Positions 28,349 to 37,902 of a stretch of 64,000 bases of DNA are shown here, in pieces; within the stretch, counting starts at the first letter, position 1, and every line of letters starts with the position of its first letter. The translations under genes and the position numbers were made by a program. The notes under the pieces were generated by a model. That model was not told where the DNA came from and did not search any database. It saw only the letters and a program-made list of their open reading frames with translations. The stretch is from Sphingobium sp. HWE2-09 (GTDB lineage Bacteria > Pseudomonadota > Alphaproteobacteria > Sphingomonadales > Sphingomonadaceae), in NCBI RefSeq assembly GCF_035989265.1, contig NZ_JAYKZX010000001.1:434001-498000 (forward strand), given 5' to 3'.

Positions 28349-29476
28349 TTATGCCACGTTGGCTTCGAACGCGAGTGGGCTAACGCCGCCGAGATATGAA
28401 TGGCGGCGGCGGGTGTTGTAGAAGCCGTTGATGTACTGGAAGATGGCAGCTTCCGCCTGACGCCGCGTTGGCCAACTTTGGCGCCAGATGAGTTCGGCCT
28501 TCAGGCTTTTGAAGAACGTCTCGACAGATTCATTATCATAGCAATTGCCCTTGCCGCTCATCGATGGCTGCAGGCCATAGGCCTGCAGTTTCTTCTTATA
28601 ATCGTAAGAACAATACTGGCTGCCGCGATCCGAATGGAAAAGGCAACCTTCTGGAGGCTGACGCAGGCGCACCGCCATATCTAGGGCCCTGATCGTCAGA
28701 TCCTTTTTCATCCTATCGCTGACAGCCAAACCCACGACGCGACGGCTATGCAGGTCGAGAATGACGGCGAGGTAGAGCCAGCCCTCCGACGTCCAGATAT
28801 AGGTGATCTCGCCTGCCCATTTACGGTTGGGAGCATCAGCGGCAAAATCCCCGTCCAGCCATTTCGCCGCTACACCCAGGCGATGTTGGCTATCCGTCGT
28901 AACCTTGTGCTTGCGCGTGCGGACCGGCTTGATCCCGTTGATCTTCATCAGCCGCCCGACTCGGCGCTCGCCAACGTCGAGCCCAACCTCCTTCAACTCC
29001 ATCGTCATCCTCGGACGACCATAGCTGCCGAGGCTAAGGCTGTATTGTTCCCGGATATGGGCCAGCACTTTCATGTCCGTCCGCTCCCGCCGACTGATCG
29101 GTCGCGAGCGCCAGGAACGATATCCGCGCTCACTGACAAGCGTGACACGGCAGAGCAACTCAACAGGCCAGCGATGTCGCCAGCTATGCACAAAAGCGAA
29201 CTTCGCCGCTTTTGGCTCGCGAAGAACTGCGTGGCCTTTTTTTAGGATTTCCCTCTCCTCCCGGAGCACACGATTCTCAAGGCGAAGGCGTTCATTCTCA
29301 CGTGCCAGATCTGCCTGCGGCGCTGAAGCCAGATCACTGGGCCGATACTGCGACACCCATTTGCCGAGCGTCGATTTCCCTACCCCTAAATCAGATGCAA
29401 CTCGGTCGCGCGGCAACCCGCTGGTCAGCGCTATACGAACCGCCTCTTGCTTAAACTCTTCGCTATGTTTGATCAT
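28349..29476 (-). CDS. IS3-family transposase, OrfA and OrfB in one frame
   Basis: 375 residues. Residues 1-90 are the OrfA helix-turn-helix and leucine zipper (MIKHSEEFKQEAVRIALTSG), running without a break into the OrfB rve integrase domain; IS3 elements usually need a -1 frameshift here, and an A7 run (29240 region) is present. The second Asp (HSDRGSQYCS) and Glu (NESVETFFKSLK) are present. The first catalytic Asp appears replaced by Glu (WAGEITYIWT; normally WAGDITY), so activity is doubtful. Confidence 0.88.
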   Translation of the reverse strand: MIKHSEEFKQEAVRIALTSGLPRDRVASDLGVGKSTLGKWVSQYRPSDLASAPQADLARENERLRLENRVLREEREILKKGHAVLREPKAAKFAFVHSWRHRWPVELLCRVTLVSERGYRSWRSRPISRRERTDMKVLAHIREQYSLSLGSYGRPRMTMELKEVGLDVGERRVGRLMKINGIKPVRTRKHKVTTDSQHRLGVAAKWLDGDFAADAPNRKWAGEITYIWTSEGWLYLAVILDLHSRRVVGLAVSDRMKKDLTIRALDMAVRLRQPPEGCLFHSDRGSQYCSYDYKKKLQAYGLQPSMSGKGNCYDNESVETFFKSLKAELIWRQSWPTRRQAEAAIFQYINGFYNTRRRHSYLGGVSPLAFEANVA

Positions 29477-29505
29477 CTCGTTGGTCTCCTGTTGCGAGCT
29501 CTAAT

Positions 29506-30626
29506 GAGACCTGTGCGCGGGTGGACGTAGACATTGGCTTTAATTGCTGATTCTATGGGCTTTCTAAAGAGGAGGGCCTAACGTGGCGCATCGTTCGATT
29601 GGTCAGGAGCGGTTCGGTTTCGCTGGGCGGGCGCGGCCAGCATCGTCGCTCGACGAGCTTGGCAAGCTGATCGATTGGGGCCCCGTCGCTTCGCTACTTG
29701 AACCGCTTTATTCGGCCGCCAAGGGTGAGCCCGCCTGGCCGCCGCTCGCAATGTTCAAGGCGCTACTTCTTTCGATCTGGTACGACCTGTCTGAAGTGAA
29801 GCTGGCCGAAGCGCTCGACGATCGAGCCTCCTTCCGTCGCTTCTGTGGGTTTTCGGGAACAGAAGCGACACCCGAACGGACAGCATTCGTGCGCTTTCGC
29901 AAGGAAATGGTCACCCATAAGCTGGATCGACTGCTGTTCACGACTGTGACAGCGCAGCTCACATCCAAGGCAGTAACGGTCAAAGCAGGCATGCTGGTCG
30001 ATGCGACCATCATTACCTCCGCCAGCGAGGGCGATGGAGATGCGCGCTGGGTCAAGCACAAGGGAAAGCGAGCCGTTCACGGCTTCAAGGCCCATGTTGG
30101 GGCAGATGCCGATACGGCGCTGGTCGAGGAAGTGTCGATCACATCTGCCAATGTCAATGACGGCAGAGCAGGCCCCGAAGCGCTGCCCGACAATCCCGGC
30201 GAGGTGTTTGCCGACAGTGCCTATCGCGGCACTCACTCTCGTGATGCCGTGCGTGCAAAGGGTGGAGTGCCGCGGATCGTGGCCACCGGCATGTGGGGCC
30301 GCGACGAACAGGAAACGCTGCGCAGACTCAAAGAATGGAACCAACCGATCCATAGGGTGAGGGGCCGGATCGAGAAGATCTTCGGGACATGGAAGCGCTG
30401 CTACGGCTTGCGGCGAATGCGATGGCGAGGTCTCGCCAAAGCCGCCGTCCAGGTCCACCTCACCGCCATCGCCTACAACCTCAAGCGCTCCATGAACATT
30501 CTCGCGGCCCAAGCATGAAGGGCGCCACCGCTCTGATCAAACCGACGGCGATCTGGCCCAATCGTGACCCGAAATTGATAGAAACAAAATGTTTCAGTGA
30601 CCTACGCCCACCCGCGCACAGGTCTC
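29506..30626 (+). mobile_element. IS5-type element inserted in the IS3 element
   Basis: 1121 bp bounded by GAGACCTGTGCGCGGGTGG (29506) and its inverted copy ending at 30626 (25-bp repeats with one mismatch). It sits between the IS3 transposase start and the IS3 right end. The target duplication is not clear; TAAT occurs near both junctions but not symmetrically. Confidence 0.82.
29583..30518 (+). CDS. IS5-family transposase
   Basis: 311 residues from GTG 29583 behind GAGGAGG. It has the DUF772 N-terminal domain (AWPPLAMFKALLLSIWYDLS) and a DDE domain with Asp in VDATIITSAS, Asp in VFADSAYRGTH and Glu in RGRIEKIFGTWKR. The frame is intact and of full length, so this copy may be active. Confidence 0.9.
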   Translation: MAHRSIGQERFGFAGRARPASSLDELGKLIDWGPVASLLEPLYSAAKGEPAWPPLAMFKALLLSIWYDLSEVKLAEALDDRASFRRFCGFSGTEATPERTAFVRFRKEMVTHKLDRLLFTTVTAQLTSKAVTVKAGMLVDATIITSASEGDGDARWVKHKGKRAVHGFKAHVGADADTALVEEVSITSANVNDGRAGPEALPDNPGEVFADSAYRGTHSRDAVRAKGGVPRIVATGMWGRDEQETLRRLKEWNQPIHRVRGRIEKIFGTWKRCYGLRRMRWRGLAKAAVQVHLTAIAYNLKRSMNILAAQA

Positions 30627-30671
30627 CTTTATAATCGCTCAGGTGACCGGCGCAAATCCGTTACAAGTCCA

Positions 30672-30899
30672 CAGCTCCCGGCGCCAAGTGTAGAGCAACG
30701 ACGTGCGAATATCGTGCTGGCGGGAGAATTCGGCGATGTTGCCGCAACGCGCCATCTCCCCGACTATCGCCAGCTTCTGTTCCAGCGTCCAGATCCGTCG
30801 CCGACCTGCCATGCTGCGGAGCACCTCAGGGCGGCGGATAGGCTCCAGACCAACTCCAGTGCGGGTGTCCAGTGCGCTCGTAAGACTGTGGGCTTCCAT
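30672..30899 (-). pseudogene. IS66 TnpA fragment
   Basis: From ATG 30899 the frame encodes RRRIWTLEQKLAIVGEMARC, then GNIAEFSRQHDIRTSLLYTWR, the helix-turn-helix of the IS66 accessory protein TnpA. It is truncated where the IS3 terminal repeat begins at 30671. It is another IS66 remnant, about 9 kb from those next to imuB. Confidence 0.75.
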
Positions 30900-31223
30900 A
30901 CCGCCCGTCCTCTGCCTCAATCACCACGTCGCGCAAGGTGGGTGGAAAACACCGCTCTGATGTCCGTTTTCAACCTTTAAGTTACGCGCCATCGTCCGCG
31001 CAGGAGCGCGGCACCGTTTATGGCCGCGTACAGGTGGAGGCGGGACCTGAAGGACGTCGGTGATCAAGCTCTGATACGCGGGTTGAATACCGCATTTCCG
31101 TGTACGCGTCCCGGGGCTGATCCGATCTTACAACGGGCGTCGGCTGTGCCGGCCACAAGGCGTGTGACGGATATTCCCCTGCCGTGGTCCCGCCCCCGCC
31201 TGTGCGCGGGAGCTGCTATTCCA

Positions 31224-32333
31224 TCAGGCTGGCTGCACCTCTCTGGCGACAGCCCACATGAAGCCTGCAAGTTCGCGAGCTATTGCCGTGCAAACGATCG
31301 GAGTTTTCTTACCCTTGGCGATAAGCGACCGATATCGCGCCGTCAGTCGGCTCTGCGCTTTCCAAGCGATCTCGCGGACCTTCGGCGTGGTTTGCTCGAG
31401 GCGATACAGTTTGGCTTTTCCAACACGCGGCGAGTGACGGTAAGTCCAGGCGCTTTCGACAAGCATATGGCGAACCCGACCGTTGCCTGCCTTTGTGATC
31501 CCGCCGCGGCGCACCGTGTCGCCGGAGGATCGCTCCCCAGGCACGAGACCAAGATAGCCCATCAACTGGCGTGGATTGTCGAACCGGCGCATGTCGCCGA
31601 TCTCGGTTACGAACGTCACAGCGACGATGAGTTCAACACCACGCAGTGCCTGAAGCGCTCGAACGACGGGTGCTAGCGACCAGCCTGGCAGGAACTCCTC
31701 GATCGCCGCCTCGATACGTCCGATCCGTTCCTTGGCCACCCTGACCGCATCGACCAGTTCCTGCAAAGCGATTTGATGAGCGGGATGATCGAAGTGCTGT
31801 TCTTGTAGCCAGCGAAAGTGGCGGGCGCCCCACGTCGTCTTGCGCGGAAAGATGCGGCCGTGCTTCAGCATGAACGCGCTGACCTGTTGCCGGTGAATGC
31901 GCTGGGTCTCGACCGCAGCAGCGCGGGCGCGTACGAGATCGCGCATCGCTTCATGCCCCGCATCGGGCACCCATACCGCCGTCAGTTCGCCGGCTCGTAG
32001 CAGTCTAGCGAGCATCATTGCATCGCGCCGATCCGTCTTCACCCTATCGCCTGCGCGCTTCGGGATCAGCGATGGCGCGACCACCATGCAGGAATGGCCC
32101 AGCTCGACTATCAGGCGGTAAAGCCCATAACCGGTTGGGCCGGCCTCATAACAGAAATGCACCACGCTATATTTGGCGGTGATCTGCTGTAGGGTGCGCC
32201 TCATCGCGTCCAGTGACGCATCGACCTCGCCAAAGAAGCGTACCTCGCCACCGCGCCCACCATCCGCGATCGCAATGGCATTACGGGCCTTTGCGACATC
32301 GATTCCGATGAAAACTTCTGTAGAATGTTCCAC
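31224..32333 (-). CDS. IS110-family transposase
   Basis: 369 residues from GTG 32333, supported by GAGGAGG nine nt upstream. The DEDD RuvC-like domain is complete (FIGIDVAK, CYEAGPTGYG, VKTDRRDAMMLARLL) and the C-terminal Transposase_20 domain has the catalytic serine region (LVPGERSSGDTVRRGGITKAG). About 200 bp of non-coding DNA follows the stop (31020-31223), where IS1111-type elements keep their guide RNA; the 5' side is short. No terminal repeats were identified. It may be active. Confidence 0.9.
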   Translation of the reverse strand: MEHSTEVFIGIDVAKARNAIAIADGGRGGEVRFFGEVDASLDAMRRTLQQITAKYSVVHFCYEAGPTGYGLYRLIVELGHSCMVVAPSLIPKRAGDRVKTDRRDAMMLARLLRAGELTAVWVPDAGHEAMRDLVRARAAAVETQRIHRQQVSAFMLKHGRIFPRKTTWGARHFRWLQEQHFDHPAHQIALQELVDAVRVAKERIGRIEAAIEEFLPGWSLAPVVRALQALRGVELIVAVTFVTEIGDMRRFDNPRQLMGYLGLVPGERSSGDTVRRGGITKAGNGRVRHMLVESAWTYRHSPRVGKAKLYRLEQTTPKVREIAWKAQSRLTARYRSLIAKGKKTPIVCTAIARELAGFMWAVAREVQPA

Positions 32334-32409
32334 GGTTCGTCCTCCTCGTGTGAGGATAGGCTCGGCCCACCCGAGCAACCCTCGGAGCACCAGTGTAGGG
32401 CGAACCAAC

Positions 32410-33040
32410 CTCTTTCACGAAACGGACATACGGCCTTACCCTGATCACGCGAGATCAGCTGGTCGGTATGAGCACCGCTCTCATCAACAAGATATGCGGT
32501 CTGGCGAACACTTTCGGTATTTTGGTCGGACCTGGCAAAGGGGGCACCTTCGAGCGTCAGGTCCGGGCGATCCTACCGGATCCGGTCGTTGCCGCCCTGT
32601 TCGAGAGCTTGCTGGCGATGCCGGGGACGTTGCGGGAGCGACAGCATGCCATCGCCAAGTAGCTCGGCAGAGTGGCGCCTGCCGCTTGATGATGACGATG
32701 CCGGGAGTGGGTCCACTGACGGCGGTCAGCTCCATGACCACCATCGAGGATCCTCACTGGTTCCGGGCGCTCGCAGGATGTTGGCGCCTATCTTGGGTCT
32801 TACCCCCCGTCGCTATCAGTCGGGCGAGGTGGACTTCAACGGCCGCATCTCTAAGTGCAAAGATCGCCCGCAAACTGCAGTTCGAAGCGCGGCCAATGTC
32901 ATGCTGTCGAGGACCTTGCAGGTGTTAGCGTTGAAGGACTGGGGTGCCGCCGTCGGCCGGAGATTGGGATTCTGTAAGGCGCTCGTTGCGCTGGCCTGTA
33001 AGCTGGCGGTGGGGCGAGGAAACTGCCCGCACCCATCATG
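32410..33040 (+). pseudogene. Degenerate IS110/IS1111-type transposase
   Basis: Pieces in several frames: QLVGMSTALINKICGLANTF with FGILVGPGKGG, then MTMPGVGPLTAVSSMTTIEDP, LGLTPRRYQSGEVDFNGRIS and LGFCKALVALACKLAVG. The order is that of an IS110-type C-terminal half, with multiple frameshifts. It is transcribed opposite to the intact IS110 copy beside it and belongs to a different subgroup. Confidence 0.8.
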
Positions 33041-33305
33041 AAGCCGCCTATGCGACGAAGCACGAGGCGACCGCCGACAGCGATCGAAAGGTCGTTGCTG
33101 CGGTAGGTCAGATCGCGGAGGAACGCGCCACGACCATGGCGGCGTGGCCTATGCCTGGCTGCGACGGCATCCCGTCGCGGCGACGCCGCTCGTGGGTGCG
33201 CTCAAGATCAAGCACATCGACGGTGTTGTCGACGCTCTCTCGCTGCCCGGCGAGGAGACGGCACGGCTGGATCCGGATTACACCCCGCGCCGCGATAGTC
33301 ACTGC
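33036..33305 (+). pseudogene. Aldo/keto reductase C-terminal relic
   Basis: One frame gives YATKHEATADSDRKVVAAVG with QIAEERATTMAA, and the next VAYAWLRRHPVAATPLVGAL with KIKHIDGVVDALSL and DYTPR. This is the end of an aldo/keto reductase barrel including the NADP-binding loop, split by a frameshift near 33142. The first 200 or so residues are missing, replaced by IS110 debris. Confidence 0.7.
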
Positions 33306-33463
33306 GTATCGGGCCGGGCCATGCTGGCCCGCGCATCGGAGACAGCGACCGGTTTTACCGCGTTGATCGTCGCTCTGCCGTAGGCTACGATGCGCGCAAT
33401 CATCAGGTGATGCTGTTATTCCGCAAGTACTTCCCAGGGTACCAGTGTGGTGCCGCGGCGTCG

Positions 33464-33862
33464 TCATCGATCGACCCCTTTGGCATCAAAGGACGCCTGT
33501 GCGGCCGCTATCTGCCTTAGGTTCTGAAACGCCCACTCGCCGAGCATTTTGACCGGTCCCGCGAGGGAATGGCCGGTTTCGGTCAGTTCATAATCGACGC
33601 GGGGCGGGATCGATGGCGTGAGAGTCCGCGTGACCAGGCCATCGCGCTCCATGTTCCGAAGCGTCAGCGTAAGCATTCGCTGCGAGATGCCGTCGATTCC
33701 GCGCTTAAGCTCATTGAAGCGGTAGCCGCGCTCGCGCAGCACGATGATGACGAGCACGGTCCACTTGTCGCCGATGCGACTGAGCACCTGCGTCACCTTG
33801 AGGCATTCGCTTGGTGGCCGGCGCACCGACGGATCTTCAACGGCGATATCAGTCACATTCAT
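33464..33862 (-). CDS. HxlR-family transcriptional regulator
   Basis: 132 residues with the HxlR winged helix (CLKVTQVLSRIGDKWTVLVI, then RFNELKRGIDGISQRMLTLTLRNMERDGLVTR). Such regulators respond to aldehydes or quinones, often with oxidised cysteines; one Cys (residue 20, PSECLK) is at the usual position. It is divergent from azoR with an 88-bp shared control region, so it probably regulates azoR and the dioxygenase. Confidence 0.9.
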   Translation of the reverse strand: MNVTDIAVEDPSVRRPPSECLKVTQVLSRIGDKWTVLVIIVLRERGYRFNELKRGIDGISQRMLTLTLRNMERDGLVTRTLTPSIPPRVDYELTETGHSLAGPVKMLGEWAFQNLRQIAAAQASFDAKGVDR

Positions 33863-33950
33863 GTGCCTTTAGTATCAAACGTGTGCGTTCTTGTGCGATC
33901 ATCTTGGCGGGCACATAACATAACCGACGCAACAATCGGAACCATTTTCC

Positions 33951-34700
33951 ATGAAAATCCTCCACATTGACAGCAGCATCACCGGCGCCGGCTCGGTCTC
34001 GCGCGAACTCTCGGCTCTGGTCGTCTCGCAAATCGAGGACGATGGCCAGCATGCGGTGACCTACCGGGATATCGTGGCGGAGGACCTGCCACACTTCACC
34101 GCCGTCACAGCGCCTTCCGCCCATCCAATCTCGAAAGCTGTGCCGGTGCTCGACGCTGCACAGCAGGCCAAGCGCGACACTAGCAATGCGATCTTGGCGG
34201 AGTTCCTGGCAGCGGATGTCGTCGTCGTCGGCGTACCAATGTACAATTTTACGGTGCCGTCCGAGCTCAAGGCGTGGATCGACCGGATCATCATCCCGGG
34301 AACTACATTCGAGCCTGGTCCGAACGGCCCCGAGGGCCTTGCCGGGGACAAGCGGGTCATCCTCGCGATCGCGCGCGGTGGCTATTATGGCGAAGAATCA
34401 GCGTTCCGGGCGGCGGAGCATGCGGAATCGCTGCTGCGCACCGCGCTGGGTTTCATCGGCATCAAGAACGTCGAGACGGTGACCGCGGAAGGCCTTAACT
34501 TCGCGGATGCCCGCGAGAAGGCCGTCGCCTCCGCGCGCTACGCCGCGCAGCAGATCGCTGCCTGCCCCCCGGGCCCGGCGCGGCCGAGCCCACCATCTCC
34601 TTCGGACAAGAACCATGACCCATCGATTGCCGACCTACTTCCTGTCTCACGGCGGCGGCCCCTGGCCGTGGCTGAAGGACCTCCGACCGGGCGTCTATGA
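33951..34700 (+). CDS. azoR: FMN-dependent NADH-azoreductase/quinone reductase, C-terminus out of frame
   Basis: The first ~200 residues are a complete flavodoxin-like AzoR ([23 protein letters not shown]-binding [25 protein letters not shown]). After AAQQIAAC the frame enters a Pro/Arg-rich tail that overlaps the next gene by 86 bp. In another frame the same DNA reads [18 protein letters not shown] and stops at a TGA overlapping the dioxygenase ATG (ATGA), so a one-base loss near the C6 run at 34563-34570 is likely. The catalytic body is intact. It reduces quinones or azo compounds with NADH. Confidence 0.85.
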   Translation: MKILHIDSSITGAGSVSRELSALVVSQIEDDGQHAVTYRDIVAEDLPHFTAVTAPSAHPISKAVPVLDAAQQAKRDTSNAILAEFLAADVVVVGVPMYNFTVPSELKAWIDRIIIPGTTFEPGPNGPEGLAGDKRVILAIARGGYYGEESAFRAAEHAESLLRTALGFIGIKNVETVTAEGLNFADAREKAVASARYAAQQIAACPPGPARPSPPSPSDKNHDPSIADLLPVSRRRPLAVAEGPPTGRL

Positions 34701-35520
34701 CAGGCTGGAGCAGTCGCTCCACGATGTCCGCACCGAGCTCGGCGAACTGCCGCGTGCGGTGTTGATGGTCTCCGGCCATTGGGAGGCGGATCGCTTCCTG
34801 CTCTCCTCTGCGGCCCAACCGCCGATGTATTATGACTATTCCGGCTTCCCGCCGCACACCTATCAGATCCGCTACGATGCGCCCGGCGAACCGGCTCTGG
34901 CCGAAACGGTCCGGTTGATGATCGCCCAGGGTGGGCTGCCGAACGGCGCCGATCCTCGCCGCGGCTACGATCATGGCACCTTCTCGCTGATGCACGTGCT
35001 CTATCCAGAGGCGGAGCTGCCCTTGGTCCAGCTCGCCATGAAGGCGGACTTCGACCCGGCCGAGCATATCCGCGTCGGCGAGCTGCTGGCGCCGCTTCGC
35101 GACCAGGGTGTGCTGATCGTGGGCAGCGGCTTCAGCTTCCACGACACGCGCAGCATCATCAGCGGAGCCGGCAAAGTGCCGTCGGCCAAGTTCGACGCTT
35201 GGCTCGATGAGACGTTGGTCCATTCGACTCCCGAAGACCGCAGGCAGCGTCTGATCGAATGGGAGCGCGCGCCCATGGCGCGAGCCGCCCACCCGCGTGA
35301 GGATCATTTTATCCCGCTCATGGTCGCCGCCGGCGCTGCCGGCGACGATGCCGCTACCCGCGTCTATCACGAAAGCGCCTTCATGGGGTCGATCACGGCA
35401 TCGGGCTATCGCTTCGGCGCGCCAGTGATCTCGTCCGATAGCCAGATGACCGGGCGGAAAAAGCGCCATTGGAGAGAAAAACGCTGGCTTGTAGAGTCTC
35501 CGCATCATCCTCGGCCTTAG
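34615..35520 (+). CDS. DODA-type extradiol ring-cleavage dioxygenase
   Basis: 301 residues from ATG 34615 (GGA eight nt upstream). It has the LigB/DODA fold signature: [40 protein letters not shown] and GSGFSFHD, with the conserved histidines for non-haem Fe(II) (HGG, GHW, YDHG). It opens catechol-type rings. The last ~30 residues after GYRFG are Arg/Lys-rich and may be an out-of-frame tail. It follows azoR and precedes a DoxX relic, a grouping common in sphingomonads. Confidence 0.88.
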   Translation: MTHRLPTYFLSHGGGPWPWLKDLRPGVYDRLEQSLHDVRTELGELPRAVLMVSGHWEADRFLLSSAAQPPMYYDYSGFPPHTYQIRYDAPGEPALAETVRLMIAQGGLPNGADPRRGYDHGTFSLMHVLYPEAELPLVQLAMKADFDPAEHIRVGELLAPLRDQGVLIVGSGFSFHDTRSIISGAGKVPSAKFDAWLDETLVHSTPEDRRQRLIEWERAPMARAAHPREDHFIPLMVAAGAAGDDAATRVYHESAFMGSITASGYRFGAPVISSDSQMTGRKKRHWREKRWLVESPHHPRP

Positions 35521-35823
35521 CGTTCCTCTTCTTTGCGTTCATGAAGCTTAGCGAGCAGGCGAAAATGGTCGCAGAGTTCGATGTCGTCGCCTTGGGCCAG
35601 TAGTTCCGCTACTTCACCGGGATATTCGAGCTGGTAGGCGGCCTAGCAATCCTCGTGCCCCGCACTTCCGTACTTGGCGCGCTTCTATAGCTGCTCGTCG
35701 TCTGCGGCGCGTGCATCGCGCAGGCCGCAGTCCTGCACATGGACTGGATCCATTGGGTTGGCATCGCTGCTCGGCTTGGTGATTTATTTCCAGCGCGCGC
35801 AGCTTCGGGCCGTTCTGCCCTAG
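35521..35823 (+). pseudogene. DoxX-family membrane protein with two nonsense codons
   Basis: One continuous frame reads FLFFAFMKLSEQAKMVAEFD, VALGQ-stop-FRYFTGIFELVGGLAILVPR, TSVLGALL-stop-LLVVCGACIAQAAVL. This is a DoxX-type protein with in-frame TAGs at 35601 and 35688. The two stops are not explained by a single indel and mark real decay. Confidence 0.75.
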
Positions 35824-35858
35824 CCGATACGCGCCCGTTTTTTTGAGAGGAGAACGAC

Positions 35859-36164
35859 ATGTCCGACGTCGCGGGGCAGGTGTCGCGCGTCATTGCCAAA
35901 GAGGAGCATGCCTGGCGCCCCGGACTTCGCGAAGCACTTCTGAACGCAGGTGGGGACGAAACCATCAGCGCATGGAGCAGTCAGCAAGTGACGAGCCGCC
36001 AGCTGCTGGACGTGGGCGACGAACGCATTGCGCGGATGGATACGGTGGGCGTCGATTTCCAAGTGCTGTCCGTCACCGCCCCCGGCACGCAGAAGCTGAG
36101 CGCGCCCGCAACAGGTAGATCGAGCGCATCGCGCGGGATAAGTACGGTGACCTTGAGACCATAG
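35859..36164 (+). pseudogene. Amidohydrolase (metal-dependent, amidohydro_2) N-terminal fragment
   Basis: ATG 35859 follows GAGAGGAGA. The sequence IAKEEHAWRPGLREALL, RQLLDVGDERIARMDTVGVD and FQVLSVTAPGTQKL matches the first ~90 residues of the amidohydrolase-2/ACMSD-like family; the 'EEH' may be the start of the metal site. Past residue 82 the sequence loses resemblance, and about 200 residues are missing. It is a truncated gene. Confidence 0.65.
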
Positions 36165-36570
36165 GAAAAGGGCGCTCAGTTTCCGGGGGGCCTCGTGACA
36201 CAGATCGCTAGGAGGGTTACCGGCTGCCTTGCGTCGCACACTCTTCAAGCCGTCCACAAGCAGTCCAGAACCCGGACGCTCGGTTCACTATCTGGCCCTT
36301 GTCAACAACTAGGCAGGCAGCATTACGCTCTAACACGATGCCGACATCATGGGCGATTAACCGCGCCGGTCGCTTGCCGCTTTCGCGGGCTGCGTCCCGC
36401 GTTGAGGTGCCACGGCGTTGCCCGCTCGTCGATACCGACAGCCTTCCCTGACCGGCCGCATTAACTGGCGCTGATGTCCACAAGTCATAGGACAGACATG
36501 GACGACTCATCCCCTCATTGTGCCGTGTCACAGCCGGATATCGCGCAATGTGATTGAAACAGGGCAACCC
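36165..36570. other. Unassigned stretch in the decaying island
   Basis: About 400 bp with no gene I recognise. Minus-strand frames contain LIAHDVGIVLERNAACLVVD, which looks protein-like but matches nothing I can name. It is probably the remains of one or more deleted genes. Confidence 0.3.
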
Positions 36571-37366
36571 ATGTCGCTGGCGATCCGCAACCTTGTCCGC
36601 GGAGGCTCAGGAAGCACAGAGGAAAACGCCGCCATAGACAACCGACGGATCATCGACATCTCGATGCGGATTAGCAACGACGTGATCACCGATCCGGCGA
36701 TGCCGCGGCCACGCATCAAGTATTCGGTGCATGTCGACGGGGCCCTGCAGATGCTCCCCTTCTTCCCAGGTCTGACGGTGGACGACCTGCCAGACCGGGA
36801 AGGCTGGGCCTCAGAGGTAGTGCGCTCAGCACGCATAGCGGTAGTCACATGGACGCTCCATGGAATTGCTCGATTTATTTCTGGGAGCAGCGGTGAAGCT
36901 GGACTTTCGTCATTTTGAGAACGGGTACGTCGCCGCCGCGTCGGACGTTGAGGACGAGCGGGTGCGCATCGGTCACGTGCTCGAAGAAAAGGACATAGTC
37001 CTTGTGAACACCGCGGCCGGCGTCGCCTACGGCGGGCCCGACTATTTTGAAAGCGGTTGCGCTCTCGGCGTGGAGGCAACGTTATATCTCACGGAACGCG
37101 GGATACAGGTGGTCGGTACTGCCGCATGGTCTTGGGACGCGCCGTTTAGCTACACCGCCGAGAAGTACGCGCGATCAGGCGACGCCTCGTTGATTTGGGA
37201 AGGCCGCAAGGCTGGGCGCATCCGACCACACTATCAGCTGGAGGAGCTGCACAAGTTGGAGGAGCTCCCTGCGACGGGCTTTACCGTCGCCTGCTTTGTG
37301 GTCAAGATCAAGCGCGCGTCCGCCGGCTGGGTTCGCGCGGTTGCACTCATCGATCAACCAACATGA
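36571..37366 (+). pseudogene. Cyclase family (kynurenine formamidase-like) gene, frameshifted
   Basis: Three frames are needed: RRIIDISMRISNDVITDPAM with GLTVDDLPDREGWASEVVR; then STHSGSHMDAPW, the metal-binding HxGSHxDxP motif; then VKLDFRHFENGYVAAASDVE through GTAAWSWDAPFSYTAEKY and LEELPATGFTVACFVVKI to the stop at 37366. About 20 residues between motif and third block also seem deleted. The intact enzyme would hydrolyse an amide or lactone. Confidence 0.8.
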
Positions 37367-37524
37367 GCGCGGGCCTGCGGATTCTTTCACGTCGCTTTCA
37401 ATCATTCGTGGGCCGTTTTGACCTCAATCGTTGAAGATCTCCATGCATCGGTTTTCGAATTCAGACTTTCAGCACTCGAAGGGTCCGACACGCCGATAGA
37501 GCACCCGGCCGCACCATTCATGGC

Positions 37525-37743
37525 GCCGTCCACGACCATATCCCGACCAACGGCATGCAACTCCACTGTGTATCGCTTGGCACCGGCGGGCTGCCGATCC
37601 TGCTAGTCCACGGCTTTCTAAAAACCTGATGGCCTTTTCACACAGTGATCCCGATGATGGCCGAACGCCACGGCGTCCACGCGATCGATCTGTGTGGTTT
37701 CGGAGATTCCGACGTCGCCGACGGCAATTTGACCGCACGATAA
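37525..37743 (+). pseudogene. Alpha/beta-hydrolase N-terminal relic with nonsense codon
   Basis: The frame reads IPTNGMQLHCVSLGTGGLPI, LLVHGFLKT-stop-WPFHTVIPMM, then AERHGVHAIDLCGFGDSD and a stop. This is the first third of an alpha/beta-hydrolase up to the oxyanion HGF and the DLxGFGDS strand. The TGA at 37627-37629 is internal, and everything after 37743, including the nucleophile, is missing. Confidence 0.7.
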
Positions 37744-37902
37744 TTCTCTTTCGATGCTTCAGGTCTACCACAGAAATAAGGCTTCCGACCTCGCGACGCG
37801 TCTTGACGCATAGGAAGATCCTAGCGGGCGAGCGGTTGGGCGCGGCTTTCGCGGTTAGGCAGGCATGAGCCCGGAACTATCTGCCGGCATAACGCACGAC
37901 AA

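Larger units (their letters stand above)
28312..30671 (-). mobile_element. IS3-family element, interrupted by an IS5-type element
   Basis: Both ends carry a 30-bp terminal repeat beginning TGGACTTGTAACGG and ending GCCGGTCACC, with 28 of 30 positions matching (28312-28341 and, inverted, 30642-30671). Subtracting the inner 1121-bp IS leaves about 1240 bp, a normal IS3 size. The left flank is an FAH gene and the right flank an IS66 gene; no convincing target duplication is present, which points to adjacent deletion or recombination. Confidence 0.88.

Noticed and set aside
34495..35508. 337-codon minus-strand frame opposite the extradiol dioxygenase
   Set aside because: Antisense to a gene with clear catalytic motifs; its translation has no domain pattern.
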